A stretch of DNA of 64,000 nt, taken from positions 124,001 to 188,000 of the forward strand of contig CAWHFM010000005.1 of NCBI GenBank assembly GCA_963828505.1. Reading direction: 5' to 3'. The notes beneath the pieces are model-generated. The model was not told the origin of the DNA, did not search any database, and was given only the letters and a program-made list of their open reading frames with translations. Shown one piece after another: positions 1 through 7,417 of this stretch. The position numbers and the translations under genes are program-made. Position 1 is the stretch's first letter. Every line of letters begins with the position of its first letter. This DNA is from Bog-473 sp963828505 (GTDB lineage: Bacteria > Actinomycetota > Acidimicrobiia > Acidimicrobiales > RAAP-2).

Positions 1-2
1 GT

Positions 3-107
3 CGCCAGGTCCACGACGCCCCATTCAGGTCCACGACGCCGATGTGGTCGTCATCGGCCCTCGCGGCCAACATGGCTGCGACCGTTTTCATCGTCGATCG
101 GGGCTGA
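3..107 (+). other. Possible 3' end of an upstream gene cut by the window edge
   Basis: One forward frame stays open from the left edge to a TGA at 105-107. Its last residues (LAANMAATVFIVDRG) resemble the C-terminal strand of short-chain dehydrogenases, which often end in a VxVDGG-like motif. The fragment is too short to identify, and it overlaps the 3' end of the convergent oxidase gene by 20 bases. The stretch also contains a direct repeat, so it may be non-coding. Low confidence. Confidence 0.2.
6..40. repeat. Two direct copies of a 15-bp repeat
   Basis: CAGGTCCACGACGCC occurs at 6-20 and again at 26-40, a 20-bp period. The array may continue to the left of the window. Confidence 0.6.
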
Positions 108-1251
108 GCACCCCGCCGGGCGTCGGACGAACGAGACTCTGGTCGATGGCCTGGACGGAGCCCGCGCCGCAGAGGGCCATCGCCCGCTTGAGCTCTGTTT
201 CGAACCACCGGAGGAGCGCCGCTACGCCGGACGCTCCTCCGGTGGCCACCGCCCACAGCGAAGGTCGGCCGACGAAGACGGCCTGTGCCCCGAGGGCCAA
301 CGCCTTGACGACATCAGGGGAGCGCCGGATTCCGCCGTCCACGTAGACCTCGACCCGTCCATCCACGGCAGCCGCGATCTCGGGAAGGATGTCCGCCGTC
401 GCAGGAGCGTCGGTCAGTTGGCGCGCGCCATGGTTCGACACCACGATCGCCGCGGCGCCCGCCTCGACGCATCGCACCGCATCGTCCGCTCGCTGGACGC
501 CCTTCACGACGACGGGCAATGAGCTCAAACCGGCGAGCCAGCCGATGTCGTCGGGCGTGAGTGCCGGTTCGAACTCTTGGGTGACCACGGCCATGAAGCC
601 CCCGACGCGAGCGCTGTCCGTGCTCCCACCGGCAAGGTTCGGGAGGGCGAGATCGTCGGGAAGCCGCACCCCGGCGCGCCACTCCCGAAGCCGGAGTCCC
701 GAGACCGGCGCGTCCACCGTCAGGACGAGCGCGCCGAAGTCGTGGGCGGCCGCCCGGTCGACGAGGTCGATGGTGCGGGCGCGGTCCTTGAGGATGTACA
801 CCTGCATCCAGCGCACGGCGTCGGGCACCGCGGCGGCGACCTCTTCGAGGGAACAGGTAGCCAACGACGAGAGGATCATCAATGCGCCGGCGTCGGCTGC
901 ACCCCGCGCCGTCGCTATCTCTCCTTCGGGGTGCGCGAGGCCCTGAATGGCCGTCGGGGCGACCGCGACCGGCGAGCTCACCGGGTAGCCCAACACGCTG
1001 GTCGAACAGGAGACGTCCGCCAGGCCGGCAAGGACGCGGGGGTGGAGCTGCCAGCGGGCCCAGGCGTCGACGTTGTCCCGGAGAAGCCGCTCGTCGTCCG
1101 AGCCGCCGGCGTAATAGGCGTAGGCCATCTCTCCGATGGCATGCCGGGCGTTACGTTCGAGCTCATCGAGCGACAGGTCGGTCACCAGCGGCCCCTCGGG
1201 GTTGTGCTCTTCGGCCCGAGTGCTGGCAGGATGAGCGGTCACGTGGCGCAT
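88..1251 (-). CDS. FMN-dependent alpha-hydroxy-acid oxidase/dehydrogenase (lactate dehydrogenase-like)
   Basis: A 387-residue protein of the FMN-dependent alpha-hydroxy-acid dehydrogenase family (lactate dehydrogenase LldD, glycolate/lactate oxidases). These TIM-barrel enzymes oxidise an L-2-hydroxy acid to the 2-oxo acid. Visible family features are the N-terminal YAYYAGGSDDE segment, VAVAPTAIQGLAHPEGE, the active-site SNHGARQL motif with its catalytic His, the phosphate-binding YVDGGIRRSPDV segment and GAQAVFVGRPSLWA. The ATG at 1249-1251 gives a family-like N-terminus; a longer frame reaches back to 1332 but would overlap the divergent gene. It is transcribed away from the luciferase-like operon with about 30 bases between starts. 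The substrate cannot be told from sequence; glycolate, lactate or mandelate are all possible. Confidence 0.85.
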   Translation of the reverse strand: MRHVTAHPASTRAEEHNPEGPLVTDLSLDELERNARHAIGEMAYAYYAGGSDDERLLRDNVDAWARWQLHPRVLAGLADVSCSTSVLGYPVSSPVAVAPTAIQGLAHPEGEIATARGAADAGALMILSSLATCSLEEVAAAVPDAVRWMQVYILKDRARTIDLVDRAAAHDFGALVLTVDAPVSGLRLREWRAGVRLPDDLALPNLAGGSTDSARVGGFMAVVTQEFEPALTPDDIGWLAGLSSLPVVVKGVQRADDAVRCVEAGAAAIVVSNHGARQLTDAPATADILPEIAAAVDGRVEVYVDGGIRRSPDVVKALALGAQAVFVGRPSLWAVATGGASGVAALLRWFETELKRAMALCGAGSVQAIDQSLVRPTPGGVLSPDRR

Positions 1252-1280
1252 GGTAGGCGCCTGAACACGCTGGAGGTGGA

Positions 1281-2156
1281 GTGCGTTTCTCGTATGCCGA
1301 GTCGATGACCGACCCCACCTTCTACCTCCCACTGGCCCGGGCGGCTGAGGAGGCGGGCTACGACTCCATGGTGGTGCCCGACAGCATCTGCTACCCGGAG
1401 GTATCCGACACCACGTACCCGTTCAACCCGGATGGCTCCCGGGAATTCCTCGAGGACAAGCCGTTCTTGGAGCCGTTCTCACTGATACCGGCCATGGGGG
1501 CCGTGACGGAGCGGCTGCGCTTCGTCACCTTCGTGATCAAGCTCCCGATCCGCCACCCGGTCCTGATCGCGAAGCAGGTCAGTTCGACTGCGGTGTTGAC
1601 CCGGAACCGCCTGGTGCTGGGGGTCGGGACGAGCCCGTGGCCAGAGGACTACGAGATCTGCGGAGTGCCCTGGGAGCGGCGAGGCACCCGGATGGACGAG
1701 GAGATCGCCATCATGCGTGGATTGATGGCGGGCGGGTTCTACGAGTTTCACGGGAAGGTATTCGACATCCCGTCGATCAAGATTTCGCCCACGCCCGCGG
1801 TACCCGTTCCGGTGCTCATCGGAGGGCATCACGAAGCTGCCCTCCGACGTGCTGCGCGTGACGGGGACGGATGGTTGCACGGTGGAGGAGACCCCGAGCT
1901 GCTGCCCGGATTGCTCGACCGACTGGCCGTGCTGCGCCGGGAACACGGCACGGAAAATCGACCGTTCGAGGTCCACGTGATCTCCGCGGACGCGTACACG
2001 CCGGACGGCGTGCGCCGCCTGGAGGAACTGGGGGTCACTGACGTCATCGTCGGGTTCCGGTGGCCCTACACCACCGAGCACGACACGGAGCCCCTGCAGA
2101 CCAAGGTGGACAATTTGAGCCGGTTCGCGGACGACGTGATCGCCAAGCTGCATTGA
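1281..2156 (+). CDS. Luciferase-like (LLM) flavin oxidoreductase, probably F420-dependent
   Basis: A 291-residue luciferase-like monooxygenase-fold protein. The GTG start at 1281 is preceded by a GGAGG at 1272-1276 and begins MRFSYAESM, typical of one actinobacterial F420-dependent subfamily. Other landmarks are LVLGVGTSPWPEDYEICG in the cofactor region and VPVLIGGHHEAALRRAARDGDGW near residue 180. Members reduce or oxidise substrates with coenzyme F420 or FMN; the cofactor assignment here rests on family resemblance only. It is the first gene of a four-gene cluster with an NTF2-like protein, a DUF35 protein and a thiolase-like protein, suggesting a role in breakdown of a CoA-linked cyclic or branched substrate such as a steroid or terpenoid. 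That role is inference. Confidence 0.82.
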   Translation: MRFSYAESMTDPTFYLPLARAAEEAGYDSMVVPDSICYPEVSDTTYPFNPDGSREFLEDKPFLEPFSLIPAMGAVTERLRFVTFVIKLPIRHPVLIAKQVSSTAVLTRNRLVLGVGTSPWPEDYEICGVPWERRGTRMDEEIAIMRGLMAGGFYEFHGKVFDIPSIKISPTPAVPVPVLIGGHHEAALRRAARDGDGWLHGGGDPELLPGLLDRLAVLRREHGTENRPFEVHVISADAYTPDGVRRLEELGVTDVIVGFRWPYTTEHDTEPLQTKVDNLSRFADDVIAKLH

Positions 2157-2185
2157 AGACGATGCGACAGTAGGAGGAGAAGACG

Positions 2186-2605
2186 ATGAGCGAAACTGTC
2201 TTGAACGCACGCGAACTCGGAATTCGCTCCCGAGCTGCCGTGACTGCCGGCGATCGGGACGCCTGGCTGAATCTGTTCGACCCCGACGCGGTGGTGCAGG
2301 ACCCCATCGGGCCGTCACCCTTCGACCCCGACGGCACCGGACACCGGGGGCGCGACGCCATCGCTGCCTTCTACGACACCGTCATCGCGCCGAGCGAGAA
2401 GATCACGTTCGAGATCACCGGTTCGTATCTCTGCGGCGACGAGGTGGCGGACGTCGGCGTGATCCGAACGACCCTGGCCGGAGGCACGCACCAGGCCGTG
2501 GTCCGCGGCGTCTACACCTACCGGAGCAACGGCGCGGGACAGCTGGCGGCTCTCCGGGCTTTCTGGGAGTTCGACGCCCTCGAAATGATCGAACTCGGAG
2601 CCTGA
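2186..2605 (+). CDS. NTF2-like (SnoaL-type) fold protein
   Basis: A 139-residue protein matching the SnoaL/ketosteroid-isomerase-like NTF2 fold: an N-terminal helix (RSRAAVTAGDRDAWLNLF), then DPDAVVQDPIGPSPFDPDG, a helix (GRDAIAAFYDTVI) and C-terminal beta strands ending WEFDALEMIELGA. The family includes ketosteroid isomerases, hydratases and cyclases acting on hydrophobic substrates. It starts at an ATG preceded by AGGAGG at 2172-2177 and lies 29 bases after the oxidoreductase and 3 bases before the DUF35 gene, so co-transcription is likely. An exact reaction cannot be given. Confidence 0.75.
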   Translation: MSETVLNARELGIRSRAAVTAGDRDAWLNLFDPDAVVQDPIGPSPFDPDGTGHRGRDAIAAFYDTVIAPSEKITFEITGSYLCGDEVADVGVIRTTLAGGTHQAVVRGVYTYRSNGAGQLAALRAFWEFDALEMIELGA

Positions 2606-2608
2606 CGC

Positions 2609-3010
2609 GTGCTGGTCCGAGAGGGACTCTTCACCGACGCCGAACCCCCGGCATTGCTCGGTAGCAGGTGCACCCACTGCGGATCGGTGCTCTTCCCGCG
2701 CTCCGATACCTGCCCGTACTGCGCGAGCGAGGACCCAGAGCCGATAGAGCTCTCACGCCGGGGCACCCTCTGGGCGTGGACTGCCGTCACGGCTTCACCC
2801 CCAGGGTATCTCGGTGACGTGCCCTACGGGATGGGCGTGGTGGAGCTACCGGAAGGCGTGCGAGTCATCGGCCGTCTCACCGAGCCCGATCCCTCCGCAC
2901 TCGTCTCCGGCCAGCAGATGGAGCTGCGCACGGTCCGGCTCAGCGGTAGCGGCACCCCGGACGACGAGGAGGTCGTGACCTACGCCTTCGCACCGGTGGG
3001 CGCCGTATGA
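2609..3010 (+). CDS. Zn-ribbon OB-fold protein (DUF35 family)
   Basis: A 133-residue protein with an N-terminal rubredoxin-like zinc ribbon (CTHCG at about residue 21 and CPYC at about 36) followed by an OB-fold domain (RRGTLWAWTAVT, PYGMGVVELPEGVRVIGRL). DUF35 proteins form complexes with thiolase-like or MaoC-like partners; in cholesterol side-chain degradation one such protein scaffolds an aldolase of the thiolase superfamily. Here the gene overlaps the next, thiolase-like gene by four bases (ATGA), so the two are almost certainly translated together and probably form a complex. The start codon is a GTG at 2609, three bases after the upstream stop. Confidence 0.85.
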   Translation: MLVREGLFTDAEPPALLGSRCTHCGSVLFPRSDTCPYCASEDPEPIELSRRGTLWAWTAVTASPPGYLGDVPYGMGVVELPEGVRVIGRLTEPDPSALVSGQQMELRTVRLSGSGTPDDEEVVTYAFAPVGAV

Positions 3011-4158
3011 CGGAGGTCGCGGTCACCGGGGTGGGGCTGCATCCCTTCGGGCGATTCGACGGGGTCTCGACGACCGATATGGGTGTCACGGCCGTCCGGG
3101 CGGCACTGGCCGAAGCCGGTGTCGGCAAGGGCGGCTTCGAAGCCGCCTTCTGCGGCACTGCCTACGGAGGGGTGGCCACGGGGCACAGAGTTCTGAGCCG
3201 GCTGGGCATGACGGGGATGCCGATCGTCGACGTCGAAGCCGGTTGCGCCAGCGGGGGCGCGGCCTTGATGCTGGCCGCGGCAGCCATCCGGGCGGGCCAG
3301 TACGACACGGTGCTCGTCTTCGGCACCGAGAAGATGCCCAAGGGCATCATCCGTTCGTCGTTCTTCGAGCCGTGGCAGGAGGAGGCGGGACTGGCCGCGA
3401 CGCCGGCCTTCTTCGGACTTCGCGCACAACGACTCTGCGCCAACTCCGGGGTGACCAAGGATCATCTCGCCCGCGTCGTGGTGAAGAACCGCCGGCACGG
3501 AGCGGATAATCCCGACGCGATGTTCAGGAAGGAGACGACCGTCGAAGACGTACTCGCCTCGCGGGTCGTGTGCGAGCCCCTCCACCTTCACATGCTCTGC
3601 TCGCCCAACGAGGGAGCGGCCGCCGTCGTTCTCCGGCGAAGCGACCTTCCCTCAGCGACCGGCACCGGCAGCGGCAGCGTGACCCTCGCGGCAGCGGTGT
3701 TGCGCTCGCACGTGCCGGGAGCCGTGTTGAGCGAGTCCACGCCCCTGTCGGGCTTGGTCGACGACACCATTCCCGCTCCGACGGCGCTCGCGGCGCACGA
3801 CGCCTTCGAGGAAGCGGGGCTCGGACCCGGTGACCTCGACGTCGTGGAGTGTCAGGACACGGACGCAGCACGAGAGCTGCTCTCGTACGAGGAGCTCGGC
3901 CTCTGCGAGCCGGGGGGATCGTCCGAGCTTCTCGACTCGGGCGCCACCGAGCTCGGGGGACGCCTCCCGGTCAATCCCAGCGGGGGACTGCTTTCGAAGG
4001 GGGAGCCGCTGGGAGCTTCGGCGCTCGGCCAAGTCGTCGAACTGGTGCGCCAGCTCAGGTCGGCGTGCGGGCCGCGACAGGTCGAGGGGGCACGGACGGC
4101 CCTTTCGCATACGGTCGGCCGTGGAGCCAACGCGAGCGTGGTGATCCTGACGGTGTAG
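3007..4158 (+). CDS. Thiolase-superfamily protein (lipid-transfer/aldolase type) with altered catalytic motifs
   Basis: A 383-residue thiolase-fold protein. The nucleophile region DVEAGCASGGAALML (Cys near residue 79) is intact. The C-terminal motif usually written GHPxGA reads SKGEPLGAS near residue 330, with Glu where the catalytic His sits, and the usual CxG near the C-terminus is replaced by SHTVGRGANASVV. Proteins like this (SCP-x/Ltp type), paired with DUF35 partners, can be acyl-CoA retro-aldolases rather than classical thiolases. The four-base overlap with the DUF35 gene supports such a pair. It closes the 1281-4158 cluster; the substrate is unknown. Confidence 0.8.
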   Translation: MTEVAVTGVGLHPFGRFDGVSTTDMGVTAVRAALAEAGVGKGGFEAAFCGTAYGGVATGHRVLSRLGMTGMPIVDVEAGCASGGAALMLAAAAIRAGQYDTVLVFGTEKMPKGIIRSSFFEPWQEEAGLAATPAFFGLRAQRLCANSGVTKDHLARVVVKNRRHGADNPDAMFRKETTVEDVLASRVVCEPLHLHMLCSPNEGAAAVVLRRSDLPSATGTGSGSVTLAAAVLRSHVPGAVLSESTPLSGLVDDTIPAPTALAAHDAFEEAGLGPGDLDVVECQDTDAARELLSYEELGLCEPGGSSELLDSGATELGGRLPVNPSGGLLSKGEPLGASALGQVVELVRQLRSACGPRQVEGARTALSHTVGRGANASVVILTV

Positions 4159-4206
4159 CGATTCGGGACGACGAGACCCTTCGCATCCGGATCGTCATCC
4201 GGCTGG

Positions 4207-5150
4207 TCATCCGGCGAGAAGCACCACCTTGCCGAACTTGGCCCCGGCGGCGAAGCGGTCGTAGGCGCCCGCCGCATCGGCCAGGGGGTGGGTGGCGCAC
4301 ACCGGGACGCGGAGACGCCCGGCGGCGAATGCCGGCACCACGTGGCGCGCCACACTCGACGTGACATCCGCCTTCTCCCGGAAGCTCCTGGTCCGCAGGG
4401 TCGACCCTCCGATGCGGGCGCGTTTGGTCATGAGCTGCATCAGGTCGATCTCCATCCGGCCGCCGGACCCGACACCGATCACCACCACCCGGGACCAGGT
4501 CGCAAGATGCGGCAGGACATCGGTCAGGCTGGCTTGACCGATGAGTTCCAGCACGACGTCGTAGGGGCCGGCGGAGCCCTCCCCCCTGGGGCGATCACCA
4601 TGTCGGCGCCGAGCGCCGCAACCTCGTCTCGGCGCGCCGGGTCGCGCACGGTGGCGACGACCGTCGCCCCGGCCTCGGCGGCGAGTTGGACCCCGGCCGT
4701 GCCGACCCCACCCGCTGCGCCGGTGACCAGGACGCGCTCGCCCATGCGGAGATCGGCCTGGGTGAAGAGCGCGTCGTACGCGGTCGAGAACACCTCGGGG
4801 AACCCCCCGGCCTCCGGCCAGGGCTGAGAGGCGGGGACGGCCATCGCGTGCTGCTCGTCGACGCGGGCAAGTGTGGCCTGTGCGCCCCCTCCGACCACGG
4901 CCATGACGCGGTCGCCGGGACCGAACAGCGTGACCTGCCGTCCGATCGCCACCACGTCTCCGGCCAGCTCCATGCCCGGTATGTCGGGTGGCCAGCCGGC
5001 GGGCGCCGGGTAGAAGCCGGCTCGCTGCATGAGGTCGGCGCTGTTGAGCCCGGCCGCCTGCACCGCTACGAGGAGCTCGGTGTCGCCGGGAACCGGGTCC
5101 TCACGTTCCTCCCAGTGAAGCCGGCTCTCGCGAATGACGACTGCGTGCAC
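4207..5150 (-). CDS. MDR-family NADPH:quinone oxidoreductase-like protein, interrupted by a 1-base frameshift
   Basis: Together the two frames give about 314 residues of a medium-chain dehydrogenase/quinone reductase. The N-terminal part carries LNSADLMQRAGFYPAP and PGMELAGDVVAIG; the Rossmann part carries VLVTGAAGGVGTAGVQLA. The frame breaks near 4581-4586, in a run of six C (G on the coding strand). One extra base there restores APGGEGSAGPYDVVLELIGQ and joins the C-terminal part, which ends FGKVVLLAG. No structural or catalytic zinc ligand pattern is seen, as expected of the quinone-reductase branch. The gene faces away from the glutathione peroxidase, with 47 bases between starts. Substrate unknown. 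The break is probably a sequencing error; if real, the gene is a recent pseudogene. Confidence 0.8.
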
Positions 5151-5197
5151 GCTGGGTCAGGCTACGCCTCCGGCCGGAGCCCGGTAGGGTCCGGGAC

Positions 5198-5686
5198 ATG
5201 GCTCTCTACGACATCCCCATCCACAACCTCCAGGGGAGCGACGGCTCGCTCGGCGACTACGCCGGCAAGACGCTGCTCCTCGTCAACGTCGCGTCGAAGT
5301 GCGGCCTCACCCCGCAGTACGAGGGCCTCGAGCGCCTGCAGAAGACGTACGGCGACCGGGGCTTCTCGGTGATCGGGTTTCCCTGCAACCAGTTCCTCGG
5401 CCAGGAGCCCGGCACGGCGGAGGAGATCGCACAGTTCTGCTCGACCACGTACGGGGTCACATTCCCGCTCATGGAGAAGATCGACGTCAACGGGGAGGAC
5501 CGGCATCCGATCTTCGTCGAGCTGACCGAGAAGGCCGACGCGGAAGGGAACGCCGGCGACATCACCTGGAACTTCGAGAAGTTCCTCGTATCGCCCAAGG
5601 GCGATGTCGTCGCCCGCTACCGGCCGCAGGTGGAGCCGGAGGACGCGACGATCGTGGGCGACATCGAGGCGCAGCTCACCGCTTGA
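5198..5686 (+). CDS. Glutathione peroxidase-family thiol peroxidase
   Basis: A 162-residue protein of the GPx family, reducing hydroperoxides with a thiol donor. Seen are NVASKCGLTPQYEGLE with the peroxidatic residue as cysteine (near residue 35) rather than selenocysteine, the FPCNQFLGQEPG motif (second Cys near 64, Gln of the active site) and the WNFEKFLV motif with the active-site Trp. Bacterial Cys-type members generally use thioredoxin rather than glutathione, which fits an actinobacterium lacking glutathione; that donor is inferred. The stop overlaps the TTG start of the next gene, so the two are likely co-transcribed. Confidence 0.92.
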   Translation: MALYDIPIHNLQGSDGSLGDYAGKTLLLVNVASKCGLTPQYEGLERLQKTYGDRGFSVIGFPCNQFLGQEPGTAEEIAQFCSTTYGVTFPLMEKIDVNGEDRHPIFVELTEKADAEGNAGDITWNFEKFLVSPKGDVVARYRPQVEPEDATIVGDIEAQLTA

Positions 5687-6411
5687 GCCCCGACCCTCAG
5701 GCGCCGGCGGGGTTCGGCGCGTCCATCTTCGACATGGACGGGCTGCTCATCGACTCCGAGGTGCTTTGGCACGAAGCCGAGCTCGAGATCCTGGGCGGGC
5801 TCGGTGTGCCTTTGTCCGCAGACGGCTGCCGGACGACCAAGGGAATGTTCGTGGGCGAGGTCACGCGGCACTGGTACGCGCAGTACCCCTGGCCAGGCCC
5901 GGATCCCGCCGAGGTCGCCGTGACCATCGTCGACCGCGTCATCGCCCTGGTGCGGTCCGAGGGGCGCCTCAAGCCGGGAGCCTTCGAGGCCGTCGACCTG
6001 TGCGCCCGACGGGGACTCCTGCTCGCGGTGGCCTCGTCGTCGGAGTACCGGCTGATCGACGCCGCTCTCGACCACTTCGGGCTGCGGGACCGGTTTGCCC
6101 TCGTTCATTCGGCTGAGGACGAGGACTACGGGAAGCCGCATCCCGCTGTCTTCATCACGGCTGCGTCCAAACTTGCGGTGGCGCCCCGGCACTGCCTGGT
6201 CTGGGAGGACGCGCCGGCCGGGGTCCTGGCGGCGAAAGCGGCGTCGATGGCATGTATCGCCGTCCCCGAACACGGCGAGGGGCACGCCCCGGCGTTCGCG
6301 CTCGCCGACCTGGTCGTCGACTCGTTGGTCGACGTGGATGAGGACACGCTCGACTTCATCGCACGACGACGGTTCGAGGGCGCTTCGGCCGGACCGGCAC
6401 GCCGGCCTTAG
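5683..6411 (+). CDS. HAD-superfamily phosphatase (beta-phosphoglucomutase/YniC-like)
   Basis: A 242-residue haloacid-dehalogenase-type hydrolase. Motif I is FDMDGLLIDSE (nucleophile Asp followed by the acid/base Asp), motif II is VASSSEYRLID, and motif III/IV is YGKPHPAVF followed by VWEDAPAGVLAAKAA. An alpha-helical cap lies between motif I and motif II, as in sugar-phosphate phosphatases and phosphoglucomutases. The start is taken as the TTG at 5683, which overlaps the peroxidase stop (TTGA); no ATG lies upstream of motif I in this frame without reading deep into the peroxidase gene. The substrate is probably a small sugar phosphate, but this is not decidable here. Confidence 0.85.
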   Translation: MSPDPQAPAGFGASIFDMDGLLIDSEVLWHEAELEILGGLGVPLSADGCRTTKGMFVGEVTRHWYAQYPWPGPDPAEVAVTIVDRVIALVRSEGRLKPGAFEAVDLCARRGLLLAVASSSEYRLIDAALDHFGLRDRFALVHSAEDEDYGKPHPAVFITAASKLAVAPRHCLVWEDAPAGVLAAKAASMACIAVPEHGEGHAPAFALADLVVDSLVDVDEDTLDFIARRRFEGASAGPARRP

Positions 6412-6452
6412 ATCCGTTGTCTCGAGGGCGGTCGGCGGGGCGGGAAGCGGGG

Positions 6453-7223
6453 TCAGAGGAGCTTCTCGAGTCGTGCCGCCACTTCGCGATAGCGGGCGAC
6501 GGGGACGAGGTGGACCCCGTCATAGGCGCCGGAGTCCCGTAAGGCCGTGACGAGCTCGCAGGCGGCGTCGACGCCGGCGTTGCGATCACGCTCCAGCCTC
6601 TCGACGAGGTCGTCGGGGACGCTGAAGCCGGGGATCGTGACTTTTCGGGCCATCGCCGGGCTGGCGATGACGATGACGCCCGCATAGACGGGACAGGTCA
6701 CCTCGACCGTCGAGCGCCAGGCGAGGAGCGCCTCGACGTCGAAGCCGACCTGTACGAAAAGAAAGTCAGCATTTCGTTTCCACTCGGGCAGGCCACCACC
6801 GAGACGTGTCGCGGCGCCGAAGCGCATCGGCGTCGTCCCGCCCATGGCCGCCGCGTACTGGCGTCCCTCGGAGAGCATCGTCCTCACCGTGAGCTCGCTG
6901 GTCCGCTTGCCCACGAGAGGTTCGTCGCCATAGATGCAGAGGAACTGGTCGACCCCGTAGGCGGCCGCGGTGAGGAGGTCGCGTCGGTAACCGAGGAGGT
7001 TGCGGTCGCGCGCGTTGAGGCACGCGATCGACCGCCCGCCCATGGCCTCCACCTCGCGTGCCACGGCCACGCTGGACACGGTGGCGCGGCCGATGTGATT
7101 GTCGGGGATGAGGAAGCTCGTGGCGACGGAGCTGAGCACCCCGATCTGGTGACGGACTCGTTTCAGGTCGGGCGTGGTCGCGGGCTCGATCTCAAGGATC
7201 AGTTCGAAGCCGTTGGTCGTCAT
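6453..7223 (-). CDS. Methylenetetrahydrofolate reductase-like protein (short)
   Basis: A 256-residue protein resembling the MetF TIM-barrel: it begins FELILEIEPATTPDLKRVRHQ (Glu in the conserved N-terminal EI/LEIEPP-like segment) and has a strand with FLIPDNHIGRATVSSVAVA, CLNARDRNLLGYRRDLL and FLCIYGDEPLVGKR. MetF reduces 5,10-methylene- to 5-methyl-tetrahydrofolate. It is about 30-40 residues shorter than typical MetF and the sequence is divergent, so it may be a folate-linked reductase paralogue rather than the main MetF. The ATG at 7221-7223 is chosen because upstream codons encode an Arg/Ser-rich stretch unlike the family. It is divergent from ileS. Confidence 0.65.
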   Translation of the reverse strand: MTTNGFELILEIEPATTPDLKRVRHQIGVLSSVATSFLIPDNHIGRATVSSVAVAREVEAMGGRSIACLNARDRNLLGYRRDLLTAAAYGVDQFLCIYGDEPLVGKRTSELTVRTMLSEGRQYAAAMGGTTPMRFGAATRLGGGLPEWKRNADFLFVQVGFDVEALLAWRSTVEVTCPVYAGVIVIASPAMARKVTIPGFSVPDDLVERLERDRNAGVDAACELVTALRDSGAYDGVHLVPVARYREVAARLEKLL

Positions 7224-7417
7224 GGTCCGCTCAGGATATGAGCTCGGTGAAGCGGATGACGCCCGGCGGGAGCGGCGAGGCGTCGGCATCCACCCGATGG
7301 CGCTCCCAACCGTCGCACCGAGATGCCGTCAGGCGCACGGGGGGTGGGTGCGTCCACAGCCTCTATCCTCTCCGAGATACGGTCCGGGTCCCTACCCGAC
7401 CAGACCCCCTGACTCCC

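Noticed and set aside
7290..7417. T-box riboswitch before ileS
   Set aside because: I looked for the conserved T-box sequence, an antiterminator bulge and a T-run terminator, and see none.
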